Below are positions 24,701-35,400 of a stretch of DNA of 64,000 nt, piece by piece. The stretch comes from Mytilus trossulus (lineage: Eukaryota; Mollusca; Bivalvia; Mytilida; Mytilidae), in contig NC_086382.1 of NCBI RefSeq assembly GCF_036588685.1, forward strand, positions 77,473,999-77,537,998. The letters run 5' to 3'. A model generated the notes under the pieces. That model did not search any database and had not been told where the DNA came from. It saw only the letters and a program-made list of their open reading frames with translations. A program made the position numbers and the translations under genes. Every line of letters begins with the position of its first letter. Position 1 is the stretch's first letter.

Positions 24701-27097
24701 TGAAATGATATAAGATGAACATATCTGGCTGGCAATGTTCATCTGACTTTGAAATGATATAAGATGAACATATCTGGCTGGCAATGTTTCTCTGACTTTG
24801 AAATGATATAAGATGAACATATCTGGCTGGCAATGTTTCTCTGACTTTGAAATGATATAAGATGAACATATCTGGCTGACAATGTTCATCTGACTTTGTC
24901 CTAATTTACACATATTATTGATAATCTTATGTTTATGATCCAGTATTAAAGCCTTTATCTTAAAAAAAAATCAACATAAATATCATATTAGTACAACTGG
25001 CGAGATATTTTAGTATGTTCACTCTTGTTTGATGAAATGTTGATAAAATATGATTTTTACATTACACATGTTTTGATGGCAAGACTCCCTGCAGACCCCT
25101 TTACAATTTTGTGATTGAAATTGCCTTATCTACACATTCATGCTCTGGTTTTATAACATTGAGTTTTCATAATGAGTAACCAGGAAATTTGTTTTTTAGT
25201 GCATCAGAACAACTGAGTAAGCTGGAGGCTGAAAGGAAAACTTTAAATAAAACTCTAAAGGAGAAAGAATCAAAACTCTCAGGTTTGTTTCGTTCACTTA
25301 AAACAACATTTACTCATGATTTCAGTTGATACTTTAACATACATTATAATCACTATGAAATTTGAAAATTATATTCTATTCTTATAGGAACACTATGATG
25401 TTTAATACATTTTCTTTTAAATTTTAAATATGATTTGTATTGTGTTTAAAAAAAAACCACATTTCTGCATCATTTAAATTATACCCCCTTAAAAAAGTGG
25501 GGATATTCTATTTTACCTCTGTTTGTGTTATAAAAGTGGGGGTATACTGTTTTACCTCTGACTGTCCATCCATCTGTCCCATGAATATTATTCCTGGCAT
25601 CTTTCTCAGGACCAACATAACTGTGTTTACATCAGTCTGCTAAACATGATTATGCATTTTCAGATTTATCACTCACCAACTGATTGTTTATCTTATACAT
25701 GTACTTTTAGTGGGAGTATCATTTATGATCAGTAGCTTATAAATTCACTTGTTTTTTTTTGTGAAGGCTGCTTTTTTATTGGGTGAAAAAGATGATCAAT
25801 TATCAATTTGCTTTTATTTTTCCTCTAGAACTGACGAAGACTCACACGAAATTACAAAAGGATTTTAAGACTTCTGAGAGTGAGAGAGAGCAGTTAGAGG
25901 AAGCTGTTGATAAATATAGAGCTAATATGGCTCAGTTAGAACAGACAAAGAAACAATTTCAACATCAGGTTTGTTCTATTTGTAGGTCCTACTCAGGACT
26001 ATCAATATTTATCTCAAATCCCACAATATGTTCTAAATCATAATGTATCTTCCAATAGTGGTCAAACAAAAATACCTGACTGGATTGTTCATGTAATTAA
26101 AATGTTATGTATTTCTTTATCCTCTATAATGAAATTAATATAATAGTAAACAATATATCAGTCTACTTACAATGAAATGGACAAACTTGGTTAAGCTCTG
26201 GTGAAAGTTTATCCATGGTTAAATTTTCACTCGTGGAGGAGATCCATGTTTAACCCATTCACCAATAGCTGCCCAGACAGAAGCTACTCTGAGACGATGG
26301 CTTCCCTGGCTACTATTACTCAAGTGGGAGATTTTCATAATTAATGTCAATAAAAACTTGTCTGTAGTTATTTGTATCTTTTATTTCATTCACTATCACC
26401 ATGTTCACAGTTTTGTTCATCTTTTGATAATTTTTTCTTCATAAAATATTCAAATTTTCTGCATTATCTAGGTGAAATTCTCAAAATTCTGCTCTTTGAC
26501 CCCAAATTTTATTTTTTTACCCAAAACGGCAAAATTTTGAAAAATTTAATGAGGCTGTACAAATTCCTTACACTGAACAATGTTCATTCCAAGTGTTTTG
26601 TACATGAAACGACAATTTATGTCAAAGAAGTATACTAGCTTGGCTTCAATTCTTCCATATTCTTTCATAAAAAATGTTCCCTCATTTAAAATTCCGTAAA
26701 TTTCCTCTGATTTTGATTCATGTTTACACTTTCATCAAAGAAAGATAACTCATGTTTGCACTGTTTTTAACAGGAAATTTAAATGAGGTATTCCGATCCC
26801 GGTAAAACGGGACTCATCGTCATCCGTCTGAAGCATTAATCCCAGTAAACAGGGCCTCATCGGCAAAAGGGCTAATGAAAACAAATTTGATATGTGTTAC
26901 AATATACATTGCTGATTTTCTTTGTTTTATTTCAGGTCTCATCACTAGAGCTTCTGTGTAGACAACATGAAACCAATATTGACAACAAAGATAAAGAACT
27001 TGTAGCATTGAAAGGAGAAGTTGACAAACATCGACAGATAGCTGCCTTAATTAACAGTCTTAGTAGTGGGAAGTCAGAAAATGGAGCACAACAGTAA
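6717..27097 (+). CDS. CIP2A: CIP2A: PP2A inhibitor/scaffold, complete, 22 coding exons
   Basis: Exons: 6717-6818, 7869-8034, 8952-9064, 10410-10504, 11645-11741, 12110-12232, 12529-12674, 13745-13820, 14118-14354, 16480-16636, 16795-16939, 17684-17783, 18284-18402, 18638-18866, 19245-19307, 20033-20143, 22709-22842, 23478-23540, 24175-24288, 25200-25282, 25829-25968, 26936-27097. All introns are GT-AG and the phases join to 2775 nt (924 aa; human protein 905 aa). Residues ~1-560 match the armadillo-like helical domain; from ~640 to ~910 the protein is a long coiled coil. Landmark matches to the vertebrate protein include TFQLIFN-like FQLMFN in exon 7, LLEAKSLALTQADRLIAQHR in exon 16 and ALINSLSSGK near the C-terminus. 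In animals CIP2A dimerises, binds PP2A B56 subunits, stabilises MYC and acts with TOPBP1 in mitotic DNA-break tethering; those roles are inferred by homology. The start has a good context (ttaccATGG) and the N-terminus aligns. Six exon edges have been tandemly duplicated into the introns. Confidence 0.93.
6819..6932 (+). repeat. Possible exon 1 donor duplication
   Basis: The donor-side sequence GTAAATATGACAAG directly after exon 1 (6819) recurs at 6877, with ~50 bp of following sequence similar in both copies. The body of the unit resembles dispersed family 1, so this may be two halves of a mobile fragment rather than a true junction duplication. Confidence 0.4.
7188..7485 (+). mobile_element. 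Dispersed repeat family 2, + copy
   Basis: Runs from a GCGCCTGTCCCAAGTCAGGA motif to TTTGACACATTCCCCATTTC. Other copies are at 10572-10868 (-), 14560-14880 (+), 60715-61045 (+, diverged) and 63238-63300 (-, fragment). It has no open frame and lies in CIP2A intron 1. Confidence 0.65.
9011..10380 (+). repeat. Splice-junction satellite at CIP2A exon 3 donor, 58 bp x ~18, then degenerate copies
   Basis: The unit is 54 bp of the 3' end of exon 3 plus GTAA of the donor. The first copy is inside the real exon (9011-9064). Copies follow every 58 bp at 9069, 9127, 9185 and so on to about 9997, nearly identical, then decay progressively to about 10370. Many copies keep GAG|GTAAGC. Several have lost the donor dinucleotide (GAGACAAGC, for example near 9292 and 9529). 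Because 58 is not a multiple of three, overlapping open frames arise; they are not genes. Confidence 0.95.
10572..10868 (-). mobile_element. Dispersed repeat family 2, - copy
   Basis: This is the reverse complement of the element at 7188-7485, complete at both ends, inside CIP2A intron 4. The small plus-strand frame over it is a shadow. Confidence 0.65.
12652..12862 (+). repeat. Splice-junction duplication at CIP2A exon 7 donor, 4 copies
   Basis: The last 23 bases of exon 7 plus GTAAGTACTCCTTACTCA and a few more intron bases occur four times, starting near 12652, 12708, 12758 and 12809 (period about 50-56 bp). Every copy keeps a consensus GTAAGT donor. Only the first is joined to the full exon. 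Confidence 0.93.
13060..13510 (+). mobile_element. Dispersed repeat family 1, long copy
   Basis: A nearly full-length copy in CIP2A intron 7, from GATGTGGTATGAGTGCCAAT to the AAATATCAATTG end. It carries an internal ~60-bp duplication at 13308-13420, marked by two copies of TTCCTGACTAATTAGGAAAG. Confidence 0.65.
13991..14062 (+). repeat. Diverged extra copy of CIP2A exon 9 acceptor edge
   Basis: An AG at 13992-13993 is followed by about 69 bases that match the start of exon 9 (14118 on) with several substitutions. Shared blocks include CTCTGCTGTCCCTGTCTGCT versus the exon's CTTCTGCTGTCCCTGTCTGC. Spacing is 124 bp. It is an old single duplication of the acceptor side. Confidence 0.85.
14560..14880 (+). 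mobile_element. Dispersed repeat family 2, + copy
   Basis: A full copy in CIP2A intron 9, similar to 7188-7485, just upstream of the 52-bp satellite. Confidence 0.65.
14967..16047. repeat. 52-bp satellite, ~21 copies, in CIP2A intron 9
   Basis: A tandem array whose unit contains GTGCTACTACAGTGCAACAT and CAATCAACATTTGTCTTTCT, with period 52 bp (50 in two copies that lack a TT). Copies are almost identical, and an A/G change (CTACAGTGC or CTACAATGC) marks subtypes. Unlike the other large arrays it does not contain an exon edge. It ends ~430 bp before exon 10. Confidence 0.95.
16281..16479 (+). repeat. Two diverged copies of CIP2A exon 10 acceptor edge
   Basis: Exon 10 starts at 16480 after TTTTTCTAG. 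Sequence like its first ~75 bases recurs exactly 98 bp upstream (16382, after ATATAG) and 196 bp upstream (16284, acceptor lost). CATGCAGACCTTGTTT is a shared block. Three copies at a constant 98-bp period mark an older tandem triplication. Confidence 0.85.
17000..17670. other. CIP2A intron 11, nothing recognised
   Basis: AT-rich intronic sequence without repeats or coding signal that I could support. Confidence 0.5.
17819..17866 (+). mobile_element. Family 1 fragment
   Basis: Contains GATGTGGTGTGAGTGCCAAT followed by GAGACAACTCTCCAT, the left end of family 1, directly after exon 12. Confidence 0.5.
19318..19795. mobile_element. Mosaic of family 1 fragments in opposite orientations
   Basis: A plus-oriented piece (19325-19520, GATGTGGTATTAATGCCAAT) and a minus-oriented piece (19660-19795, ending GCACTCACACCACATCTTCC) flank a poly-A run at 19561-19584. 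Together they form a loose inverted pair in CIP2A intron 15. Confidence 0.5.
20065..22400 (+). repeat. Splice-junction satellite at CIP2A exon 16 donor, 97 bp x ~22
   Basis: The unit holds ~75 bp of the 3' end of exon 16, a perfect GAG|GTAAGT donor and ~17 bp of intron ending in a GGGTTAACC block. The first copy is the real exon end (donor at 20143/20144). Copies repeat every 97 bp to about 22185. Two strongly decayed copies follow, near 22220-22290 and 22350-22400. Within the exon part, CTCTCACACAG (or CTCTTACACAG) looks like a 3' splice site, so most copies could define a 54-nt in-frame pseudo-exon. Confidence 0.95.
23503..23960 (+). repeat. Splice-junction satellite at CIP2A exon 18 donor, 50 bp x 9
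   Basis: The unit is ~35 bp of the exon 18 end plus GTAAGTTGTTCAAGT. Copies begin AACAGCAGCT or AACAACAGCT at 23511, 23561, 23611 and then every 50 bp to 23911. All but one keep GTAAGT (one has GTAATT). CAATTAACAG occurs both inside the exon and at each intron/copy joint, a likely original microhomology. Confidence 0.95.
24400..24530 (+). mobile_element. Family 3 fragment
   Basis: AATAGGTCAACTATATTTGG and the following TGTATATGTCTGCCTG match the internal repeat of the element at 30625-31720. Confidence 0.55.
24541..24895. repeat. 49-bp satellite, ~7 copies, in CIP2A intron 19
   Basis: The unit contains GACTTTGAAATGATATAAGA and CATATCTGGCTGGCAATG, period 49 bp. ATCTGGCTGGCAATGTTCAT resembles the GTCTGCCTGGCATAGTTCAT segment of family 3, and a family 3 fragment lies immediately upstream. 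The satellite probably arose from mobile-element sequence. Confidence 0.9.
25484..25720 (+). mobile_element. Family 4 fragment
   Basis: GTGGGGGTATACTGTTTTAC and the following CTCTGACTGTCCATCCATCT match the left part of the element at 29300-29940. It lies in CIP2A intron 20. Confidence 0.5.
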
Positions 27098-27180
27098 ATG
27101 GAGCACAACCATAGACATTTAATGCAAGACTGACATAAATGTAGATTTACCATAGATGAAATGTAGCATGGCCATTATAT

Positions 27181-27261
27181 AAATAACACATAGCTGAGAG
27201 GGTGATAGAGCAGATTGGTACCCCGAGAAAACATTGTCAACCGCTCAGCTATGTGTTATTT
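27181..27261. repeat. 18-bp perfect inverted repeat, hairpin
   Basis: AAATAACACATAGCTGAG at 27181-27198 is perfectly complementary to 27244-27261, with a 45-nt loop, just past the CIP2A stop codon. The loop and right arm share CCGCTCAGC(T/C)ATGTG with the second hairpin at 27521-27612. Confidence 0.75.
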
Positions 27262-27520
27262 AATTTATTATACTGAATGTCCTATCATTATTGGCTTTTA
27301 CAGATTACTTTTATTTTAAAAGTATTTTCTATGACGTCACGTTCATAACAACGTTACGGGCATAAGACAAAAAACAACAAAAGTCAAGCACAATGCTTAA
27401 TTTTATTAATTTTAACAGTCGATAATAAAAGATAAAATCTGAGCCAAAAGTAGAACTTAAGCATTGTATTTAATTCCTTGATTTAAATTCAATTCATTGT
27501 TCTTTGAATTATTGATTTCT

Positions 27521-27612
27521 GATTGGTCTAGACGAGAGGGTAACATTAAAAAAAAATTGTCACCCGCTCAGCCATGTGATAGAGTAAATTGACACCCTCG
27601 TCTTAGCCAATC
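27521..27612. repeat. Second, related inverted repeat
   Basis: GATTGGTCTAGACGAGAGGGT (27521-27541) pairs imperfectly with the reverse complement of 27592-27612. The loop contains a CACCCGCTCAGCCATGTG block like that of the first hairpin. Probably two parts of one palindromic mobile element. Confidence 0.6.
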
Positions 27613-28955
27613 AAAAAATGGCATTTTAACGTGAAGTATAATAAAGACATTTAACACATGATAGACGTAAAATGTAAATTAATCATAAATGAAAGAATCA
27701 TGGCCATAGACATTAAACCCAAGATAGACATAAGATATAGCACTGATAGATATAAATATAGTGCTACCTCAATCATTAATAAAGCCAGACCACTGCTCTA
27801 ATCATTGACTTTACTCATTCATCAGAAAGAAAACCATTTTGATCCATGAAATTTATTTTGGCAATGATTGTTAAAGGTGCTAAAAATTATTAAGACATTA
27901 CAGGATAAAATATAATTTTTGTAGAGGTTCTCTGAGTGAGTTTCAAACTAATTCATTGTGAGTGAAATGGTCCAGTTAAAACATACAGAAATTGCAGAAA
28001 TAATATGTTTAATCCTTATATTTATTAAATATTTGATAATTTACCTTTGGGGATCCCGAGTACAATACATTTCGTTGTTTAGTTTATCTTATAAAACATT
28101 GAGTGGAATTTGAAGCCATCGTGTTGTTATATTGGTTATGAACGTAGTATTAGGCCAGTTAATATGTGATCTATTTATAAAGACTGCTACTATAAAGCTA
28201 ATGTGATATGTATATTAATTTTTAGTGACAAAACTTTAAGTGTTTTGTATTTTATAATGTAACATATATCTCACTAAATGTATGATTGTTGTACCTCATG
28301 ACTAAACTTTAATTGTTTTGTTTTTTATAGTGTAACATATATCTCAATGTACCTCAATTAACTTGATTTTCTGATTTATAACTATATGCTAGGAATAAAG
28401 TTTAATTTTGATCTGTTGCCATGGTTTTAATTCAACAACAAAAAAACATAGATATGTTTATATCATGCAATGTCTCAATTTAACTCTTTCAACATACTTC
28501 AATATGTCTTAAATATATGTTATTATGTTTGATATCAAAATAGGTTTCAGGAAACTATAGCATCTTGGTTTAACTTTCTGTATAACAAGTTAAAAACATG
28601 AGAACATCTGTACTATCTTAGAATTTCTCTATTAAATCTTTCTCCTATTATAATTGTGACATTTTTTCAATATGACTTAAAATTACAAATCATTAAGAAT
28701 AAAATGTTGTTATAAGTAATGATAAGTATGTTTAGCTGTTAAGTATTGATGGAAACTGTTTTTAAATTGACAGCCATGTTTCCTGCATGCTCAAGCATTA
28801 AGCATGTTGTATATATGGAATTTGTCATAATTATTTATTGATTTTATACCTTACTATGTATCTCTTGTAACTTGTTTCTGACGCATTTATTTTCATGAAA
28901 TATTTTGCACTTTCCTATAAAATCAAAATAAATAGTTAGATTTATTCCTTTGTTT

Positions 28956-29290
28956 TGACTGATTTTCTTTATTGTATCTAGAAAATATATATTAATCTAT
29001 GATGAATGTCAAATGTGAGACATAGGGATGCTTATCTGGCAGCTGTAGTGGGTTTTTTTTTGAAGCGTCATAGTTAAATGAAGTCTAAATATAATCTGTA
29101 TGCACTATTTGTTTATTAAATGATTGTAAGATATACATGAACATCTAATAGGGTTCACTGATCTTGCCTCACAAAAATTAATGTTTATACAATATACATG
29201 TATATCAATGAGAAACCAAACCAAACGACACACAAGAGGGCAACATTCAGTCTTCATCAATGGACACTATAAAGTACAGCCAACTGTTTT
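28956..29290. other. Intergenic, nothing recognised
   Basis: AT-rich, no coding or repeat structure seen. Confidence 0.5.
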
Positions 29291-29299
29291 GAGGGGATT

Positions 29300-29940
29300 A
29301 TAATTATACCCCCGCTTTAAAAAAGGGGGGGTATACTGTTTAACCTCTGTCTGTCCGTCCGTCCGTCCATCAGTCCGTCCGTCAGTCAGTCAGTCCGTCC
29401 CACGAGACTTTCGTCACATTTTTCTCAGGAATTACAAATCCACCCTTTCTGTAATTTGGTATCAACATTTATATATGTCAGCCATACCGTGTGATGCGTT
29501 TTCAGATTCATCACTTGACAACTTCCTGTTTACCGAACACTTGTATGATTTTACACATGATAGCCAAGTTGAAAATTTTCGTCACATTTTTCTCAGGAAC
29601 TACACATCCACCCTTTCTGCAATTTGGTATCAACATTTATATATGTCAGCTATACCGTGTGATGCGTTTTCAGATTCATCACTCAACAACTTCCTGTTTA
29701 CCGAACACTTGTATGATTTTACACATGATAGCCAAGTTGAAAATTTTCGTCACATTTTTCTCAGGAACTACAATACAAGGATTTCTGAAATTTGGTTTCA
29801 GGATTTATATAAGTCAGCTATACCGTGTGATGCGTTTTCAGATTTATCACTCGTCAACTTCCTGTTTACCGAACACTTGCATATTTTTACACTATTAATA
29901 CTATCCACATGCGGCGGGGGTATCATCAGTGAGCAGTAGC
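29300..29940 (+). mobile_element. Family 4 element with 168-bp internal tandem repeat
   Basis: It starts near a CCCGCTTTAAAAAAGGGGGG block and passes a GTCC/GTCA microsatellite (29358-29400). It then holds three ~168-bp repeats, each opening TCGTCACATTTTTCTCAGGA (29411, 29579, 29748). Since 168 is a multiple of three, frames stay open; I do not think they are coding. A microsatellite plus a tandem core resembles the pearl/HINE type of non-autonomous bivalve elements (inference). Confidence 0.6.
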
Positions 29941-30299
29941 TCGCAGTTTCACTTGTTCACACTCTAAAAGATATTTTTCAACAAATTCCTGAGTTTTGCA
30001 CCAAGAGTGAAACATATACAAAAAATATGTTGTGCAAGAATCTATAAAATTATTTGGGATGCTATGAATAACAAAGAAGCTAAATTCATTCAAGTATGGA
30101 CATCACAATATGGCAACTAATTACATAACAATTAATTATGTAATAATTATGTCATAATGAAATTATCACAAATTGAAAGATTAATCTTTCTTCTTTCTTT
30201 TGGTACCTCATTTAAAAAAATTAAAAGAAAGATGAGTGGAATTACATCAGTTTAAAGATGTCTGATTGGGGATGAAAAATCTTTGTATTGTGCTACCTT

Positions 30300-30412
30300 A
30301 AAAGTTTGCAACAGTTGTAATAAAGCTTTATATTTAGGACTATCAACATAATATCAATGATTAGTAAAGAAGGTAAGACATTTCAGCATGTGCACTCTTG
30401 TCTCATTGTTGA
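30300..30412 (+). mobile_element. Family 3 terminal fragment
   Basis: ACTATCAACATAATATCAAT and the following GTGCACTCTTGTCT duplicate the right end of the full element at 31640-31715, about 300 bp before that element starts. Confidence 0.55.
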
Positions 30413-30624
30413 ATACTGTATGGATGCCTTTAATTGCTTTCATCCACTTCATTTTAACTTAAATGGATAGTTGACTCAATGACAATCATACCACATCTCC
30501 TTAATTTTATATATTTTTTTAATTCTTAAAATTGACACCATAGGGTCTTTCTTAAAAGTTATGTTGTCCTTGTGGCAAATCCATTAAATGGATATCAATT
30601 AGGGTAGCTTCAGATTGGACATAT

Positions 30625-31720
30625 TTTTGTCGAGCCTGCAACTTTTGTTGCAGAAAGCTCGACATAGGGATAGTGATACCGCGGCGGCATTAGCTCACTT
30701 CTTAAAAGATTTATATTTTAGAAGGTGGAAGACTTGGATGCTTCATACTTTGTATATAGATGCTTCATGTTACGAAGTTTCTGTCAGTCACATGTCCAAT
30801 GTCCTTGACCTCATTTTCATGGTTCAGTGACCACTTGAAAAAAAAAAGTCCAGATTTTTTGTAATGTTGAATTCTCTCTTATTATAAGTAATAGGATAAC
30901 TATATTTGATATGTGCGTACCTTGCAGGGTCCTCATGTCTGTCAGACAGTTTTCACTTGACCTCGACCTCATTTCATGGATCAGTGAACAAGGTTAAGTT
31001 TTGGTGGTCAAGTCCATATCTCAGATACTATAAGCAATAGGGCTTTTATATTCGGTGTATGGAAGGACTGTAAGGTGTACATGTCCAACTGGCAGGTGTC
31101 ATCTGACCTTGACGTCATTTTCATGGTTCAGTGGTTAAAGTTAAGTTTTTGTGTTTTGGTGTGTTTTTCTCATACTAAATGCAACAGGTCTACTATATTT
31201 GTTGTATGGAATGATTGTAAGGTGTACATGTCTAGCGGGCAGATGTCATGTGACCTTGACCTCATTTTCATGGTTCAGTGGTCAAAGTTAAGTTTTTGAA
31301 TTTTGGTCTGTTTATCTAATACTATATGCTATAGGTCAACTATATTTGGTGTATGGAAATATTTTATGATCTTTATGTCAGTCGTGCAGGTTTTATTTGA
31401 CCGTGACCTCATTTACACGGTTCATTGCACAGTGTTAAGTTTTTGTGTTTTGGTCTATTTTTCTTCAACTATAATTAATAGGTCAACTATATATGTTGTA
31501 TAGCAACATTGTTAGCTGTACATGTCTGCCTGGCATAGTTCATCTGACCTTGACCTCATTTTCAAGGTTCATTGGTCTTTGTTTAGTTATCTTGATTTTA
31601 AAAATGTTAAGTTTATGTGACAGTTGTAATGAAGCTTTATACTTAAGACTATCAACATAATATCAATGATTAGTACAGAAGGCGAGACATTTCAGTGTGT
31701 GCACTCTTGTTTTTAAAATC
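30625..31720 (+). mobile_element. Family 3 element, + copy, with ~147-bp internal repeats
   Basis: It begins with a hairpin (GTCGAGCCTGCAAC, TTTT, GTTGCAGAAAGCTCGAC). It then carries about five ~147-bp repeats, each with TGACCTTGACCTCATTTTCA or a variant (30958, 31104, 31251, 31398, 31545), and ends near GTGTGCACTCTTGTTTT. It has no coding capacity. A tandem core with a terminal hairpin suggests a Helitron-associated or pearl-type element. Its inverted partner is at 34955-36095. Confidence 0.7.
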
Positions 31721-31864
31721 AACAATAAAGATGTTGATAAGAGGGGTATACAATTGGGATGTCAGATTTGAATGCCAATTTGAGGAACAGATGTAGCTCT
31801 GAGTCATATATATCTCCTCTGAAGATACCAGCCATTAATCCATGATGACAAAAATCAAGAAGTT

Positions 31865-31882
31865 GAGTTACATTTATTTATT
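31865..31882 (-). terminator. Candidate EXT2 polyadenylation signals
   Basis: On the minus strand AATAAATAAA lies here, about 540 bp after the EXT2 stop codon. Another AATAAA is near 32277. Either could specify the 3' end. Confidence 0.35.
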
Positions 31883-32418
31883 ATATTATATAAAATACAT
31901 AAACATAAGACAAAATACATGAAGTGGTTAACAATACAATTAAAGTGACACATTTTGACGATGAAAATTTAAAAAAAAATGACCTTGATAATTTGTCTTT
32001 TTTACAATGAAATTTGAGACTTGTTTTTTTTATTATCTCTGTTTAACAGTATAATAAATTGTCTTATGCACAGTTCCTTTCTCGAACATCAATTAATCAA
32101 TAAACACATAGTATATACAGTAAATATAAAATAGCACCATTTATCTTAACATGCAGATCATATGTTTAAAGCACTGAAATAATAACGTTTGTAAAATTCA
32201 TCTTTCGTTCATCGCTATCAATCAAATTAAAACTAGTAAATTAATAAAACATCTGTTCTTGTGAGGAAATAAGAATTTATTTTTTAAATGTTTGTATTTC
32301 AACATTTCAAATAATAGAAAGATAGAAATACTGGGTCAGTTAAAAACGACGCAAAATTAAAAAAAAAACTAAAAATACGTTATGCATGTATTCTATTAAT
32401 TTTTAAGTAGGATTTCTA

Positions 32419-35400
32419 TCACAGCATTCCTATATCTTTATATTTCTTCAGTACATCAGGGAAGTCATCTTTATACAGCACAGGATCAGCACGGAACTCT
32501 ATGTTCTTTAAAGGCATAGACTGGTATATACGTGTAAACTGGTTAATACAATCTGACCTCTCTATCATGTGACTGAGGTCAGAGGACAACATCTCGGTGT
32601 TCACACACTCAGGACATTTAAACTTTTTCCTTGGCGTGACCTTGATAGCAGCCTTGCCAGTGACATTTGACATCAGAAAGTTCATGGCTATGTCCTCACA
32701 GTTCATGTGCTCGTCTACCCATGTCTTCAGTTCTACAGGCATGGCATGGGTGTATAGGTAACTAAAATACTGAAAAATACAACAGGCATATCATGGGTGA
32801 AAAGGTAACTAAAATACTGAAAAATACAACAGGAATGGCATGGGTGAATAGGTAACTGAAATACTGAAAAAAACAAAGGGCAACTTGTATACTGCATACA
32901 TATAGTATGTATTGAAAATGCATTGATTATTGTTTAAATAAAGACTATAGGTAAATATGCACAGAAATATTGAAAATAATAAGTAAATCTGGGGCACAGA
33001 AAGTTTATGACAATGGCTACACTTATGTAGACATGGCATAATTATATGGTTTACTAAAAACACAGCTCAATAGCATGTTTATTGGTATATGATAGAACGT
33101 TCAATTTGATGAACATCATGCATTTATTTTACTCTGTAGATAAATAAATCTTAGAGCCGTAACTAGGGTTTGAATTCAGGGGAGGCAGGGGTTTAGGGGC
33201 CACCAATTGCCCCCTATGATAGGAGGTGCGCCCCCTGACGATTTTTTTTTCTCTCTCAGTAACATGGCTAAAAATGACCCTTTTTCCTTGGATTTCCTTA
33301 CTTTAGGAAGCATCAGTATTGCTTGAAACTTGAAGCAATTGTTATGCAAAAACAAGCTGAGGTTGCTGTTGGGGATGAGCGAAGGCTCTGTCCTGAAGGC
33401 CGTACTTTGGCCCAAAATAATTAACATTAAATACTTCGTGACTGCGGATTTTGTTTGGTTTTCTCTCAATAAAGTCTGTGGCTAAATATGACCCGTTTTC
33501 CTTCGATTTACATCAGTATTGCTGGATCCTGGAAGCAACTTTTATGCTAACAATTATTATCTGTATTTAAAGATATTTATGTTAGAAATCAAACTAGAAA
33601 ATAAAAAAAAAACATACATCAAGATCATAGAATGCAAGATATTCTTTTTATCGAGGACCTTGAATTTCAATATTGTTGAAAGCTGAACATACAACCAGAT
33701 AATATTTCTATACTAGTATATACTTAGTATGGAAAGTCCCTGCTACAACGAATGGGAGTGTTAAACTACTAAGGTAGTGACCATAGTGACATTATTGTTC
33801 TCGTACGATCGGGTGACGTTAAAAAAATATTCCAACAGCTGATTCAGCCGTAACAAATTTCCAATATCATAAAAGATTCACAATACAAAGGGAACTTACT
33901 TCCTCTGCTTAATTGAGCTCCTAAATAAATGTGAACAGTTAAGCCAGTTTTATTCAAAATTGTTGAAAGCTAAGTTTCATGTGTTCTCAAACGAATAACG
34001 TATTACATGACGGACGGCCACACGAAAAAAAACTGCATTGACAATAATGTTCTCATATGATCGGGAAACGTTAAATAAAATGATCCAACTGCTGAGGAAT
34101 TTCCGAATATTAAAGATTCACAACACAAAAGAAACTTTCTATGCTTAATTGAGTCCTTAAATAAATGTGAGCAGTTAAATTTTATTCAAAATTATCGGAA
34201 AGCAAAGTTTAATATGTGTTCACGTACAAATACTGAATAACAGAGTGACGGATGGCCACACGAAAAAAAAACCCAAACAATACTGAAACGTTTCACTATC
34301 AATAAAAAATCCGGAAATGACATATATCACGTATCATGATAACACTGTTAAAACTGAAAACTTGTGTTGTTTATAATATAAATTCAAGTTCTTCGTGTAC
34401 ATATTGTCAATATTTCATTTTATCACTTCACTTGGTGTAGAAAGTTCAGGGGAGGCAGTTGCCTCCCCTGCCTCATAGGTAGTTACAGCCCTGATTGATT
34501 ATCTGTCCCCTTACATACTTATAACCCCAATTCTTTTAAGATCCTACATATTTATTTGTTACCTTGTGATAGAAAGCAGCCCCTGTAAGGACCATTGAAA
34601 TGTCATTAGTCCACTCAGATTCATACTTCCATTTGTTTGTAGTGTTGTCCAATAGATGAACTCTAGAGGGAAATCCTACCAATCGGTCAGGAAACTCCCT
34701 CCAAACCTATAAATAAAACAAATAATATTGGTTCATTAATACTATGACTAATTTTATCATCAAAAAGATACTATAACATCTGAAATGTCTCACCTGCTTT
34801 ACAGACCATTAATTTTATATTGAAAGTGTTGAATATGAAAGTTTTACATCAATTAACACATAAACTCAACACATTTGAAGATCAAACAAGTCCTTTTCTA
34901 ACAGACATGTACACCTTACCATTATTCCATTCACCAAATATAGCTGACCTGTTAATATTAGTTTTTTCGAAAGAAAGAAAAAACAGACCAATACACAACA
35001 AGAGTGCACACACTGAAGTGTCTCACCTTCTTTACTAATCAATGATATTTTGTTGATAGTCCTAAGTATAAAGCTTTATTACAACTGTCACTTAAACTTA
35101 ACATTAACCAAGATAGCTAAACAAAGACCAATAAACCATGAAAATGAGGTCAAGGTCAGATGAACCATGCCAGGCAGACATGTACAGCTAAAAATGCTTC
35201 CATACAACAAATATAGTTGACCTTTTACTTAAAGTTTAAGAAAAATAGACCAAAACACAAAAACTTAACACTGTGCAATGAACCATGAAAATGAGGTCAT
35301 GGTCAAATAAAACCTGCGGGACTGATATTTATATCATAATATATTTCAGTACACCAAATATAGTTGACCTTTGGCATATAATATTAGATAAAAAGACCAA

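Larger units (their letters stand above)
27098..28955 (+). other. CIP2A 3' UTR and downstream
   Basis: AT-rich sequence after the TAA at 27095. AATAAA signals occur at 28393-28398 and 28927-28932, either of which could end the transcript. Two inverted repeats lie near its start (see separate entries). No coding signal. Confidence 0.5.

Noticed and set aside
29475..29939. 154-codon frame with an internal repeat
   Set aside because: Its openness follows from the 168-bp period (a multiple of three) of a dispersed element; several copies of the family are non-coding.
32419..32742. A separate short minus-strand gene starting at 32742
   Set aside because: It is the last EXT2 exon; the exon begins at the acceptor before 32769, and the ATG at 32742 is an internal methionine.
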